The position numbers and the translations under genes are program-made. Below the pieces are notes generated by a model that was given only the letters and a program-made list of their open reading frames with translations, was not told the origin of the DNA and searched no databases. From positions 1-64,000 of the forward strand of contig JADLHG010000019.1 of NCBI GenBank assembly GCA_020848905.1: a stretch of 64,000 nt of DNA, written 5' to 3'. Every line of letters begins with the position of its first letter. The stretch's first letter is position 1. This DNA comes from Deltaproteobacteria bacterium. GTDB taxonomy: Bacteria; Myxococcota_A; Polyangia; GCA-2747355; JADLHG01. Below are positions 8,180 through 18,613 of this stretch, in pieces.

Positions 8180-8884
8180 TCAACTCGCTCGTACGACGAA
8201 CTCTCGTACGCCTACCACGCGGCGGGCCTGCGGGTCCACGAGGAAGCTTCGTCCCTTGCCCACGGCGGCGTCGAGGTACATCAGGTACCAGACGTCGATG
8301 GTCCAGCTCGCGTAGTCGGTCTCGCAGGGGGGGGTCCAGCTCACGGCCTCGAGGTCCCCGAGGTAATCCGGGCGTCCGCGCACCTCGTTCATCAGCTCGC
8401 GGAACTGCTCCGAGCGGCGCGCGGCCTTCACGGCGGCGCGGGAGTCTCCGAAGCCGATCTCCCGGCGCCAGTTGCTCGCCAGGCGAAGGCGCGCCACCGC
8501 CCCCGTGAGGTCCACCTCCCCCTCGTAGGACTCGTCGGCGCTGATCCCGGCATAGTCCGGCACGTCAAACTCCGGGAACTTATCGAGGCTGCGGATCTGC
8601 GCCTGGCGCTCGGCCACCTCCGCCTCGCCGAGGCGCAGCGTGGCCTCGCTGTAGTAGCCGTAGATGCGCAGGATCCCGGTTCGCGAGGGGAGCCGGTGAT
8701 CCCAGTCCAGGATCGGCAGCAGCTTGAAGTAGCTCGGCTGGTTGAACGGCACGAGCAGAGGCAGGGTCTCGGCCATGCGAGCCACCTGCCCCTCGCCGCT
8801 CGCGAGGCCCTGGAAGCCGACCCGCGGATGGCGGCGCAGCGCCTGTACCAACGCCTGCGCTTGTTGCTCTCCCTGCTTGGTCAT
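8180..8884 (-). CDS. conserved-looking protein of unknown function
   Basis: Soluble protein of 234 residues, no signal peptide or membrane segment. I do not recognise a family. Visible features: LVPFNQPSYFKLLPILDWDHRLPSR in the first third, a charged helical middle (RRSEQFRELMNEVRGR), and a Trp/Tyr-rich segment ending in TIDVWYLMYLDAAVG before a beta-rich C-terminus with FLVDPQARRVVGVREFVV. The start has a GCGGGG site. It is the first gene of a two-gene unit with the downstream TerB-like gene, so the two may act together. Confidence 0.75.
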   Translation of the reverse strand: MTKQGEQQAQALVQALRRHPRVGFQGLASGEGQVARMAETLPLLVPFNQPSYFKLLPILDWDHRLPSRTGILRIYGYYSEATLRLGEAEVAERQAQIRSLDKFPEFDVPDYAGISADESYEGEVDLTGAVARLRLASNWRREIGFGDSRAAVKAARRSEQFRELMNEVRGRPDYLGDLEAVSWTPPCETDYASWTIDVWYLMYLDAAVGKGRSFLVDPQARRVVGVREFVVRAS

Positions 8885-8953
8885 CCCCGCTCAGAATGCG
8901 TTTGAGCCATGATACTTACGGTGCGCCTCGACTGCCACTAGTTCATTCAAGGC

Positions 8954-10162
8954 TCAGGCTGGACGCGTTTCCGCGGGTCCCGACGGCGAGGCCAGCGTGA
9001 GGTGCGTGATCTCGGCCTTCGTGCCGAGCCGCATGGGCGGCCCCCAGAACCCCGTCCCCTCGCTCACGTAGATGAGCGTCCGGTCGTGCCGCGCGAGCCC
9101 CGAGACGTACGGCTGCTGCAGGTAGACGAGATAGCGCCAGGGCCAGATCTGCCCGCCGTGGGTGTGGCCGGAGAGCTGGAGCCCCACGCCGAGCCGTGCA
9201 GCCTCGAAGATGCTGCGCGGCTGGTGCGCGAGGAGCACCACCTCGCGCGTCGGGTCGCGGCCGGCGAGCGCCCGCTCGAGGTCGTGGGCGTGCCCCGGGG
9301 CGAGCCCCTCGGCGCCGTAGTCGTCCACCCCCGCGAGGTCGAAGCTCGCCACCTCGGTGCCGATGCGCACCCGCTCGTTGCGCAGGACCCGCAGGCCGAG
9401 CCGCTCGAGCTCCGCCACCCATTCCACGGCCCCCGAGTAGTACTCGTGGTTCCCCGTGACGAAGAAGACGCCGTGGCGCGCCCTGAGCTGGGCCAGGGGG
9501 GCTACCTCGTGTCGCAGCCGCTCCACCGAGCCATCCACGAGGTCGCCCACGATGGCGATCACGTCCGGCTTCAGCGCGTTCGTCTGCGCCACGATCCCCT
9601 CGAGCCAGGCGCGCCCCAGCGTCGGACCGATGTGCAGATCGCAGAGCTGCACCACCGTGAGTCCGTCGAGCTCGCGCGGAAAACGCGGGAGCTCGACCTT
9701 CAGGCGCTTGACCACCACGCGGCCGAGGGCGGTGTGCACGGAGAAGGCTCCGAGGCTCCCGGCCGTGGTGGTCACGGCCATCGCGCCGAGGCGCGCCAGC
9801 AGCAAACGCCGCTCGGGGTCCGCGACCTCTCCCGCTCCGCGCGCCAGGCGCACGGCCGCGCCGCTGCCGAGACGCACGAGCTCCGCCCCGAGGAGGCAGA
9901 CGAAGAGCACGAACATGAAGCCCATCCAGAAGTAGATCGGAAAGAGCACGGCCCGCGCCGCGGGCAGCGGGAGCGCCCGCGAGAGGAAGAACGCCGACGG
10001 GAGCGACACCGCGAGCGCCACGAGGAGCACCGTGAGGAGGATGCGCCCGTGCAAGGCCGGGGCGGGGTCGCGGATGAGTCGCACCCACAGGTAGTAGTGG
10101 ATGCCCACCACGCACGCGAGCATGAGGCCGATGAAGAGGACGAAGCGCAGCACCTGGGGCAT
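8954..10162 (-). CDS. membrane-anchored metallophosphoesterase
   Basis: Protein of 402 residues. About three membrane helices fill the first 120 residues (FVLFIGLMLACVVGIHYYL, ILLTVLLVALAVSLPSAFFL, a Phe/Met-rich third), followed by a calcineurin-like phosphoesterase domain. Metal-binding motifs are complete: QLCDLHIG, GDLVDG, GNHEYY, LLAHQP and SGHTHGGQIWP. This architecture matches the YkuE/YaeI-like group, whose known members include lipid A or UDP-diacylglucosamine phosphohydrolase-like enzymes; substrate unknown here. I chose the ATG at MPQVLRF because the hydrophobic segment begins there; a GTG 11 codons upstream is possible. It is divergent from pssA. Confidence 0.87.
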   Translation of the reverse strand: MPQVLRFVLFIGLMLACVVGIHYYLWVRLIRDPAPALHGRILLTVLLVALAVSLPSAFFLSRALPLPAARAVLFPIYFWMGFMFVLFVCLLGAELVRLGSGAAVRLARGAGEVADPERRLLLARLGAMAVTTTAGSLGAFSVHTALGRVVVKRLKVELPRFPRELDGLTVVQLCDLHIGPTLGRAWLEGIVAQTNALKPDVIAIVGDLVDGSVERLRHEVAPLAQLRARHGVFFVTGNHEYYSGAVEWVAELERLGLRVLRNERVRIGTEVASFDLAGVDDYGAEGLAPGHAHDLERALAGRDPTREVVLLAHQPRSIFEAARLGVGLQLSGHTHGGQIWPWRYLVYLQQPYVSGLARHDRTLIYVSEGTGFWGPPMRLGTKAEITHLTLASPSGPAETRPA

Positions 10163-10296
10163 GAGCGAAGAAGGATGCCCCGGGTGTCGGGGCACGGCAA
10201 CTCACGCGCCGTCGTCGAGACGCACCGGCTTCCCGGAGGGGCCCCCGCCGCGGCGGGCCCGCCACGGAAAAGGCTTCCGTCCCGCCCGTCCTTGCG

Positions 10297-10302
10297 TATG
10301 CT
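10297..10302 (+). promoter_or_regulatory. -10 element placed for a leaderless pssA message
   Basis: TATGCT ends six bases before the pssA ATG, so transcription would begin at or next to the start codon. The -35 region (CTTCCG at 17 bases) is weak. No Shine-Dalgarno sequence precedes the gene, which agrees with a leaderless message. Confidence 0.45.
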
Positions 10303-10308
10303 CGGGCC

Positions 10309-11079
10309 ATGCCGTTCCCCGGTCGCTACGTGCTGCCGAACCTCGTGACCTGCGCGAGCCTGAGCGTCGGCCTGCTCTCCATCGGCGAGGCGATCGCGGG
10401 GCGCCTCGGGTCGTCGGCGTGGTTCATCCTCCTGTGCGTCCTGCTCGACAAGGCCGACGGGACGGTCGCGCGCCTGTTCAACGCGTCCTCGAAGTTCGGC
10501 ACGGAGCTCGACAGCCTGAGCGACGTCGTGACCTTCGGCGTGGCTCCCGCGGTGCTCATGCTCACCGCCGTGCTCGGCCCGTCGGCGCCGACCCTCCCGG
10601 TCTCCGCGACCCTCCTCAAGACCCTGGCCTACGCCGGCGGGCTCGCCTTCCCCGTCGGAGCCGCGCTCCGGCTGGCCAAGTTCAACGTGATGACCGGCGA
10701 GTACGGCAAGGAGTTCTTCTTCGGGATCCCCACCACGCACTCGGGGGCTCTCGTGGCCACGCTCTTCCTCACCGGCGAGAAGTACGGCGTCCCGTGGCAG
10801 CACCGCCTCGCCATGCCCATCCTCATGCTGGTGCTGGCGCTGCTCATGGTGAGCCGGCTGCCGCTGCCCAAGCTCGTCAAGCGGCGGTCGCTCGCGATCA
10901 ACGTCGTGATGGGGGTCAACATCACCGCCGTCTACCTCTGCGGCCTCACCCGCCTCTTCCCCGAATACCTGCTCGGCCTGGCCACCTGCTACTACCTGTT
11001 CGGCACGGGCTGGGCCCTGACGCAGGGGGTGAAGGCGCCGCGCATGCAGCTCTCGGGAGATCCGCCGCCCCCGGAGTGA
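10309..11079 (+). CDS. pssA: CDP-diacylglycerol-serine O-phosphatidyltransferase
   Basis: Integral membrane enzyme of 256 residues that makes phosphatidylserine from CDP-diacylglycerol and serine, the first step to phosphatidylethanolamine. The CDP-alcohol phosphotransferase signature is complete: D47, D50-G51, A54-R55, G64, D68 and D72 in DKADGTVARLFNASSKFGTE and the next eight residues. The N-terminal NLVTCASLSVGLLSIGEAIAG is typical of bacterial type II PssA. About seven hydrophobic segments follow. The decarboxylase (psd) is not adjacent. It is followed after 22 bases by the TldE gene, possibly on the same transcript. Related CDP-alcohol enzymes cannot be excluded, but the PssA pattern is good. 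Confidence 0.88.
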   Translation: MPFPGRYVLPNLVTCASLSVGLLSIGEAIAGRLGSSAWFILLCVLLDKADGTVARLFNASSKFGTELDSLSDVVTFGVAPAVLMLTAVLGPSAPTLPVSATLLKTLAYAGGLAFPVGAALRLAKFNVMTGEYGKEFFFGIPTTHSGALVATLFLTGEKYGVPWQHRLAMPILMLVLALLMVSRLPLPKLVKRRSLAINVVMGVNITAVYLCGLTRLFPEYLLGLATCYYLFGTGWALTQGVKAPRMQLSGDPPPPE

Positions 11080-11101
11080 GCACGCGCCGTCGAAAGGATC
11101 C

Positions 11102-12448
11102 ATGCAGCAGGTGACGCCCCCCTCCATCGATGCGCTCCTCGCGGCCCTCGCCGCCAGCCGGGCCGACAGCTGGGAGGTCTACCTGCGCTTCGGCCGGGAG
11201 CTGACCCTCGCCCTCCGGGAAGGCGAGATCGAGGAGCTCATCGTCGCGCGGCCCCAGGGCGTCGGCGTGCGCACGCTCTGGCGTGGACGCCTCGGCTCGA
11301 GCTTCACCACCTGTCTCGAGGAGAGCGACGCCGAGGAGGCCGTCGCCATGGCCCTCGAAGCAGCCGCCGCGTCGGCGAGCTCGTTCGGCATGGACTTCGT
11401 CGGCCCGGCCGAGGTGCGGGACCTCCCCTCGCTCGAGCTATTTGACCCGGCGCTCCTCTCGCTCACCACCGACGATCGCGTCGCGCGCCTGGCCGCCGTG
11501 GAGCGCGCGGCCCGCGGTGCGGACCCAGCCGTGCAAGGGGTCCGCGAGGTCCGGCTCAAGGAGGACTGGCAGGGCGAGCGGCTCGTGACCTCGCGCGGCG
11601 TGGACCTCGCGCAGCTACGCTCGATCCTCAGCTTCCAGGTGTCGGCCGTGGCGCGTCGCGCCGACGACGATCGCGTCGGCTGGGAAGGCGCGTCGGGGTT
11701 CTTCTGGGACCAGCTCCCCCTCGAGGAGCTCGGCGCACGGGTCGGCGCGCGGGCCGCGGCAGCTCTCGGCGCGGGCCCCGTCCCGACCGGCCGCTACGAC
11801 GTGCTCTTCGAGCCCTGGCCGACGGCGCAGCTCATGGAGGCGCTCGGCAAGCTCATATCGATCGAGGCCGTGCGCAGCGGGCGCTCGGTCCTGGCGGGTC
11901 GGCTCGGCCAGCGCGTCTTCTCCCGCGCCCTCACGCTCGTGGACGACGGCCTCGATCCACGCGGAACGGGAGCGGCGTGCTTCGACGGCGAGGGAACCCC
12001 GCAGCAGACGACCGTCGTGGCCCACGAGGGCGAGCTCCGGTCGTTCCTCTACAACCGCGATTACGGGCGCGCCGAGGGGCGACGGTCCACCGGCAACACG
12101 CAGCGCGAGGACTACGGCAGCCCTCCCGTGCTTGGCCCGACGAACCTCTACTTCCGGCCCGGCCCCGACGGTCCCGCAGAGCTCCTCGGGGGGCTCGGCG
12201 AGGGGCTCCTCATCGACGAGATCCTGGACATCGACGCCGCGGATTCGACGAGCGGCGCGTTCTCGTTCGGCGTGACCGGGCGTCGCGTCCGCAACGGAGC
12301 TCCGGCCGAGGGCGTGACCGGAGTGACGATCTCGGGAACCCTCCTCGAGCTGCTAGACCGCGCCCGGGCCGTCGGCCGTGACCTGCGCTTCTTCAACAAC
12401 CACGGCGGCTCGAGCCTGCTCGTCGAAGGCGTCTTCGTCGCCGGCTGA
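11102..12448 (+). CDS. pmbA: TldE/PmbA-family metalloprotease partner
   Basis: Protein of 448 residues of the TldE (PmbA) family, the subunit that pairs with TldD to form a peptidase acting on unfolded peptides and, in some bacteria, on RiPP precursors (microcin B17). As in the family it lacks the zinc HExxxH motif. Seen: an N-terminal GEIEELIVARPQGVGVRTLWRGR, the central TGRYDVLFEP, DDGLDPRGTGAACFDGEGTP, NRDYGRAEGRRSTGN, and a C-terminal LRFFNNHGGSSLLVEG. A Shine-Dalgarno AAAGG lies six bases before the ATG. Its partner tldD lies immediately downstream on the other strand; the two stops are only 16 bases apart. Confidence 0.9.
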   Translation: MQQVTPPSIDALLAALAASRADSWEVYLRFGRELTLALREGEIEELIVARPQGVGVRTLWRGRLGSSFTTCLEESDAEEAVAMALEAAAASASSFGMDFVGPAEVRDLPSLELFDPALLSLTTDDRVARLAAVERAARGADPAVQGVREVRLKEDWQGERLVTSRGVDLAQLRSILSFQVSAVARRADDDRVGWEGASGFFWDQLPLEELGARVGARAAAALGAGPVPTGRYDVLFEPWPTAQLMEALGKLISIEAVRSGRSVLAGRLGQRVFSRALTLVDDGLDPRGTGAACFDGEGTPQQTTVVAHEGELRSFLYNRDYGRAEGRRSTGNTQREDYGSPPVLGPTNLYFRPGPDGPAELLGGLGEGLLIDEILDIDAADSTSGAFSFGVTGRRVRNGAPAEGVTGVTISGTLLELLDRARAVGRDLRFFNNHGGSSLLVEGVFVAG

Positions 12449-12464
12449 AAGATGGGCCAGGCCC

Positions 12465-13898
12465 TCAGTCCGACTCCCCGCCGACCAAGAGCTCCTGGAT
12501 CCGCAACATCGGCTGCCCGTCGGAGACCGCGACGTCCTGGCCCCCCTTGGCGCAGATCCCCGGCGAGAACTTGAGCGTGGGGCCGACCGCGTCGATGGCC
12601 TGCAGCACCTCGGGGCCGTTCCCCGTCAGCGTGGCGCCGCGGACGGCCGGACCGAGGGCCCCGTTCTCGATCAGGTACCCCTCGCTCACCCGGAAGACGA
12701 AGTCCCCGCTCAGCGTGTCCACCTGGCCGCTCCCCATCTTCCGCACGTAGAGCCCACTCGGCGTCCCGCGCAGGATCGCCTCCGGGTCGTCGTCCCCCGG
12801 CAGCGCGAAGATGTTGGACATGCGCACCTGCGGCGGGAAGCGGTAGCTCTCGCGCCGCCCGTTGCCCGTCGAGGACGCGCCGTGGCGCAGGGCGTGCACG
12901 CGGTCGTAGAGGTAGGCCGCGAGGATCCCCCGGTCGATGAGGAGCGTGCGTCGCGACGGCACCGCCTCGTGGTCGAACCGATACGTGCCGCGCAGTCCCG
13001 GCAGGGTGGGATCGTCGGCGATGCTGACCTTGGACGCGGCGAGCCTCTCGCCGAGGCGGCCGGCGTAGCAGCTCGTTCCGCCGTGCACGAGGTCCGCCTC
13101 CAGCCCGTGCCCCACCGCCTCGTGAAGCAGCGCCCCCCCCGCCTCCGCCGCCAGGATCACGGGCATGCGCCCGGCCGGCGCCGGCGGCGCGTCGAGGTTG
13201 AGCACCGCCCGCTGCGCCGCCTCCCGGCCGATCTGCTCGGGCGACACCTCATCGAAGCGCTCGAGTCCGCCCACGCCCCCCTCGCCGTGGTAGCTGCGCC
13301 AGCGCTTCCCGTCGTCGCCGAGCGCCGTGGCCCACGCCGAGAACCGCAGCGAGTGCAGCGTCTCCTCCGACCGCTCACCGAGGCAGTTGGCGACGGCTAG
13401 TTCGCGCTGCGAATCGACGTAGAGCACCTCCATGTAGCGAATCCGCGGATCCGCGGCGTGGGCCGCGCGGTCGGCGCGCTGGCAGAGGGCGATCTTCCCC
13501 GCGAGCTCGAGGCCGCTCGAAGGGTGCGTCGGCTCGAACGCGAGCGGGTTCGAGAGCGGGCGCTCCACCGAGGCCAAGACCCCCGGCGCGTTCTCGCGCG
13601 CCATCGCTGCGACCGTCTCCGCCAGCTCGACCAGGCTTCGCGTGGTGAGCACCTCTCCGTGGGCGTACGCCGTGCGCCCGCGGTAGATCACCCGCACCCC
13701 CACGCCCCGCCTCACGCCTTGCGTGATGTTCGCGACGCTCCCCCCCTCGCAGAGCACGTAGCACTGCCGCACGCGCTCGAAGAAGAGGTCGGCGAACTCG
13801 CCGCCGCCGCGCAACGCCGTGCGCAACACCACGGGGACATCCACGCCCAGCGCTTCGAACACGGTGCTCTCCTCGCGACGCGATCCGCCTCGCGCCAT
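12465..13898 (-). CDS. tldD: TldD-family zinc metalloprotease
   Basis: Protein of 477 residues, catalytic subunit of the TldD/TldE peptidase. The zinc-binding HEAVGHG (HExxxH) is present in ALLHEAVGHGLEADL; other family blocks are RRGVGVRVIYRGRTAYAHGE near the N-terminus, DDPTLPGLRGTYRFDHEAVP, GASSTGNGRRESYRFPPQVR and the closing LTGNGPEVLQAIDAVG with GICAKGGQ. I start at MARGGSRREEST because it precedes the first conserved residues; there is no clear Shine-Dalgarno, and a TATGGT (-10-like) lies about 40 bases upstream. It converges on pmbA, an unusual arrangement for two subunits of one complex. No RiPP precursor-like gene is evident beside them. Confidence 0.93.
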   Translation of the reverse strand: MARGGSRREESTVFEALGVDVPVVLRTALRGGGEFADLFFERVRQCYVLCEGGSVANITQGVRRGVGVRVIYRGRTAYAHGEVLTTRSLVELAETVAAMARENAPGVLASVERPLSNPLAFEPTHPSSGLELAGKIALCQRADRAAHAADPRIRYMEVLYVDSQRELAVANCLGERSEETLHSLRFSAWATALGDDGKRWRSYHGEGGVGGLERFDEVSPEQIGREAAQRAVLNLDAPPAPAGRMPVILAAEAGGALLHEAVGHGLEADLVHGGTSCYAGRLGERLAASKVSIADDPTLPGLRGTYRFDHEAVPSRRTLLIDRGILAAYLYDRVHALRHGASSTGNGRRESYRFPPQVRMSNIFALPGDDDPEAILRGTPSGLYVRKMGSGQVDTLSGDFVFRVSEGYLIENGALGPAVRGATLTGNGPEVLQAIDAVGPTLKFSPGICAKGGQDVAVSDGQPMLRIQELLVGGESD

Positions 13899-13992
13899 CT
13901 GAACCCGAAAGGCCGGACGCGGCAAGCGTCGCACGGGACCATAGCCCCCGCGCGCGGCGACAGGTCGACGACGCGCCACGTCGATCTTGTTT

Positions 13993-14022
13993 TTGACGCT
14001 CTGCGGCCGCGTACCCTATAGT
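13993..14022 (+). promoter_or_regulatory. strong sigma70 promoter at the methyltransferase start codon
   Basis: TTGACG and TATAGT (5/6 and 5/6 matches) are 18 bases apart. The -10 ends eight bases before the ATG, so the transcript begins at or within a base or two of the start codon: leaderless or nearly so. Confidence 0.65.
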
Positions 14023-14030
14023 CTCCGGTG

Positions 14031-15041
14031 ATGAAGAAGCGGAGCCATCGCGCGGACAAGATGGCGCGGGTTTACGACGACGAGATCCTCCCGATCTGGT
14101 CGCACCGCTTCGGTCGCATGCTGCTCCGAGACCTCGAGCTCCCCCCGAAGGCCATGGTGCTCGACGTGGCCTGCGGGACCGGCTACCCCGCCCTCGAGCT
14201 GCTCAACCTGATGCAGGGGCAGGGGCGCATCGTGGCCATCGAGTCCATGGGCGCGCTCCTCGACGTGGCGCGGCAGAAGGCCGGGGCGCTCTCGGGCAAG
14301 CGCATCTTCTTCCGCTCCGAGCCGGCCACCGCGAAGCTCGCCTTCGCCTCCGAGGTCTACGACCTCGTGGTCTCGAACCTCGGGCTGCTCGAGCGCGAGG
14401 ACCCCGCCGAGGCGCTGAAGGAGCTCGCCCGCGTCACCAAGGCCGGGGGCCGCGTGATCGTGACCTTGCCGCTTCTCGGCTCCTTCGCCGAGTTCTACGA
14501 CATCTACCGCGAGGTGCTGGTCAAGAACGACAAGCACGAGGCGCTCGAGCGCCTCGAGCGTCACATCCTTGAGACCCCCGACGCCGAGCAGGCGGCGCGC
14601 TGGATGGAGCAGAGCGGTCTAGAGGACGTGCAGGTCGAGATGGAGGAGTTCAACCTCCTGTTCCAGAGCGCCCGCGAGTTCTTCTTCGCCCCGGTGATCG
14701 AATACGGCCCCCTGACGGCGTGGAAAGAGGTAATCGGCAAGGGGCAGGAGATGCAGGACATCTTCTGGCAGATCAAGGAGGCCATCGACGCCTACTTCGG
14801 TGAGCGGGCCTTCGGCGTGACCATCAAGGCCGGCTGCCTGCGCGGGCGCAAGGGCGAGCAGCCCGCGGAGGCGACGCGCCCTCCCCTGGACAGCGTGGAC
14901 CGCACCCCGAGCCTCGAGGTGGTGGCGGCCGTCACCGGCACGGGTCCCGAGCAACGCCCCGCCGCGGCGGCCGGCCCGGGGCCGGGGCCGGGGAAGGACT
15001 TCCACCTGGACGAGGACGAAGAGAGCCACGAGGGGGAGTAG
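14031..15041 (+). CDS. class I SAM-dependent methyltransferase
   Basis: Protein of 336 residues. The SAM-binding motif I is VLDVACGTGYPALEL (residues 43-57), followed by the acidic IVAIES that binds the ribose, and VVSNLGLLE with the AGGRVIVTLPL motif. It resembles methyltransferase-11/UbiE-like enzymes; the substrate cannot be told. After about residue 270 a Pro/Gly-rich tail ends in the acidic DEDEESHEGE, probably disordered. A GTG one codon upstream is an alternative start. It has its own strong promoter, divergent from tldD, and no operon partner. Confidence 0.85.
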   Translation: MKKRSHRADKMARVYDDEILPIWSHRFGRMLLRDLELPPKAMVLDVACGTGYPALELLNLMQGQGRIVAIESMGALLDVARQKAGALSGKRIFFRSEPATAKLAFASEVYDLVVSNLGLLEREDPAEALKELARVTKAGGRVIVTLPLLGSFAEFYDIYREVLVKNDKHEALERLERHILETPDAEQAARWMEQSGLEDVQVEMEEFNLLFQSAREFFFAPVIEYGPLTAWKEVIGKGQEMQDIFWQIKEAIDAYFGERAFGVTIKAGCLRGRKGEQPAEATRPPLDSVDRTPSLEVVAAVTGTGPEQRPAAAAGPGPGPGKDFHLDEDEESHEGE

Positions 15042-15190
15042 CCCGGCTGGCGGGCCTCCCTCGGCCAGCGGCGCCGCGTTCCTGGTCGCGCCCGGAAACC
15101 TGCTACATTTAACCAGCGCGTGCGACCGGGAAGCTCCGACGCCCCATCGGGCGTAGGTTGCTTCGGGCCCTGCCGCGCCGGAGGTGGAGC

Positions 15191-17032
<1,842 letters not shown>

Positions 17033-17049
17033 CGCCCCCCTCGACGCCT

Positions 17050-17083
17050 TTTGACCTGCGCCCCCCTTTGACTTGCGCCCCTC
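17050..17083. repeat. tandem repeat carrying two -35-like hexamers
   Basis: TTTGACCTGCGCCCC and TTTGACTTGCGCCCC follow each other with a 17-base period, so two candidate -35 elements (17051 and 17068) precede the POT gene. Only the second is well spaced to a -10. Confidence 0.6.
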
Positions 17084-17097
17084 CGGGCGGCTAGGCT
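17068..17097 (+). promoter_or_regulatory. promoter of the POT transporter gene
   Basis: TTGACT and TAGGCT are 18 bases apart; the predicted start near 17104 leaves a leader of about 18 bases. The same TAGGCT hexamer serves the gene at 62466. Confidence 0.5.
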
Positions 17098-17121
17098 GCG
17101 GCCGCCAACACGGGACGCGCC

Positions 17122-18552
17122 ATGTCGACGGAAACCACGCACGCAGATTGGTCCGGACCTCGCACGAAGAAGACCTTCCTCGGCCACCCGGTCGGGCTCT
17201 TCGTCCTCTTCTTCACGGAGATGTGGGAGCGCTTCTCCTACTACGGCATGCGCGGGCTGCTGAAGCTCTACATGGCCAACTACCTGTTCGTCACCACGCG
17301 GCAGGTGCTCCAGGGCGGCACGACGCGGGCCCCCGGCGACCCCGACGCGGTCCTCGGCTGGAGCGTGATCCGGAACCTCCTGCCGAGCGGGGTGAACGAG
17401 CAGGCCTCGGTCGTCTACGGCTGGTACAGCGGGCTCGTCTACCTCACGCCGCTCCTCGGCGGGATTCTGGCCGACCGCTACTTCGGTCAGCGGAAGGCGG
17501 TCTACCTCGGGGCCATCCTGATGGCCTGCGGCCAGTTCGTGCTCTTCGGCGCCGAGAACATGTTCTTCGTCGGGCTGCTCCTGCTCATCCTCGGCAACGG
17601 GCTCTTCAAGCCCAACATCTCGACGCAGGTCGGGAGCCTCTATCCGCCAGGCGACCCGCGCCGGGATGGCGCCTTCACGATCTTCTACATGGGGATCAAC
17701 CTGGGCGCCTTCATCTGCAACCTGGTCTGCGGCACGCTCGCCGCGCTCTACGGCTGGCGCTACGGCTATCTGGCCGCCGGCATCGGCATGCTGGTCGGGC
17801 TCGCCGTGCAGCTCGTCGGCGTGAAGCACCTCGCCCCCGACACCCTCGCCCACCGCCGGGCCGCCGCCGCCGCCGCGACCGCCGCCCCGCCCGAGGGCTT
17901 CACCAAGGAGGAGTGGCGCCGCATCTTCGCGCTCATCATCCTCTGCGGGCTGAACGTCATCTTCTGGGCCGTCTACGAGCAGCAGGGCAACACCATGCAG
18001 ACCTGGGCCGACGAGCAGACCGTGTGGCCCACCCTCGGCAGCTTCCAGGTCCCGTCCACCTGGTTCCAGTCCTTCAACCCGCTCTTCATCTTCATCATGG
18101 CCCCCCTCTCGACGATCATCTGGGCCTGGCAGGCGCGCCGCGGGAGCGAGCCCTCGAGCGTGGCCAAGATGGCCATCGGCTGCTTCATCCTGGGGCTCTC
18201 CTTCATCGTGATGGTGGTCGGCTCGCGCGTCGTCGGCACCGGCAAGGGGAGCGTCTTCTGGCCGGTCTTCTGCACGCTCCTGCTCACCGTCGGCGAGCTC
18301 TACCTCTCCCCGGTCGGCCTGTCGCTCGTGACCAAGGTGGCCCCCGCCCGCATCGTGTCGATGATGATGGGCACCTGGTTCCTCTCCAGCTTCTTCGGCA
18401 ACCTGCTCTCGGGCTACATCGGGGCGCTCTACACGCGCATGCCCAAGGACTACTTCTTCCTGCTCCTGCTCGCCCTCGGAGTGGCCGCGGGGGTCGCGAT
18501 CTGGGCCTTCAACAAGCCGCTCAAGCAGGCCATGGGCGCGAAGGCCGGCTGA
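17122..18552 (+). CDS. POT/PTR family proton-dependent oligopeptide transporter
   Basis: Cytoplasmic membrane protein of 476 residues with about 12-14 helices that imports di- and tripeptides with protons. Seen: FTEMWERFSYYGMRGLLKLYM at the first helix, containing the E-x-x-E-R-F-S-Y-Y-G signature of POT proteins; LGGILADRYFGQRKAVYLG (MFS motif A); GNGLFKPNISTQVGSLYP, the PTR2 family signature; and FTIFYMGINLGAFICNLVCG. Length is normal for a bacterial POT. The Ala-rich cytoplasmic loop near residue 250 is variable in the family. It is transcribed alone. With nearby secreted proteases it fits peptide scavenging. Confidence 0.95.
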   Translation: MSTETTHADWSGPRTKKTFLGHPVGLFVLFFTEMWERFSYYGMRGLLKLYMANYLFVTTRQVLQGGTTRAPGDPDAVLGWSVIRNLLPSGVNEQASVVYGWYSGLVYLTPLLGGILADRYFGQRKAVYLGAILMACGQFVLFGAENMFFVGLLLLILGNGLFKPNISTQVGSLYPPGDPRRDGAFTIFYMGINLGAFICNLVCGTLAALYGWRYGYLAAGIGMLVGLAVQLVGVKHLAPDTLAHRRAAAAAATAAPPEGFTKEEWRRIFALIILCGLNVIFWAVYEQQGNTMQTWADEQTVWPTLGSFQVPSTWFQSFNPLFIFIMAPLSTIIWAWQARRGSEPSSVAKMAIGCFILGLSFIVMVVGSRVVGTGKGSVFWPVFCTLLLTVGELYLSPVGLSLVTKVAPARIVSMMMGTWFLSSFFGNLLSGYIGALYTRMPKDYFFLLLLALGVAAGVAIWAFNKPLKQAMGAKAG

Positions 18553-18591
18553 CCGCCGACGACGCCGGGAAGGCGCCTCGGGACCTCGCCA

Positions 18592-18613
18592 TTCTAGATA
18601 GATCGTTCTAGAA
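18592..18613. other. AT-rich hairpin between convergent genes
   Basis: TTCTAGA and TCTAGAA form a perfect 7-bp inverted repeat with an 8-base spacer; the right half is itself a palindrome. It overlaps the stop codon of the minus-strand lipoprotein gene and lies 40 bases after the POT gene stop. No T-run follows, so it is not a standard terminator. It stands out in such GC-rich DNA. Confidence 0.5.

Noticed and set aside
11102-13898. TldD/TldE as part of a RiPP (microcin-like) cluster
   Set aside because: No short precursor-like gene, cyclodehydratase or transporter lies next to the pair; they are more likely housekeeping.
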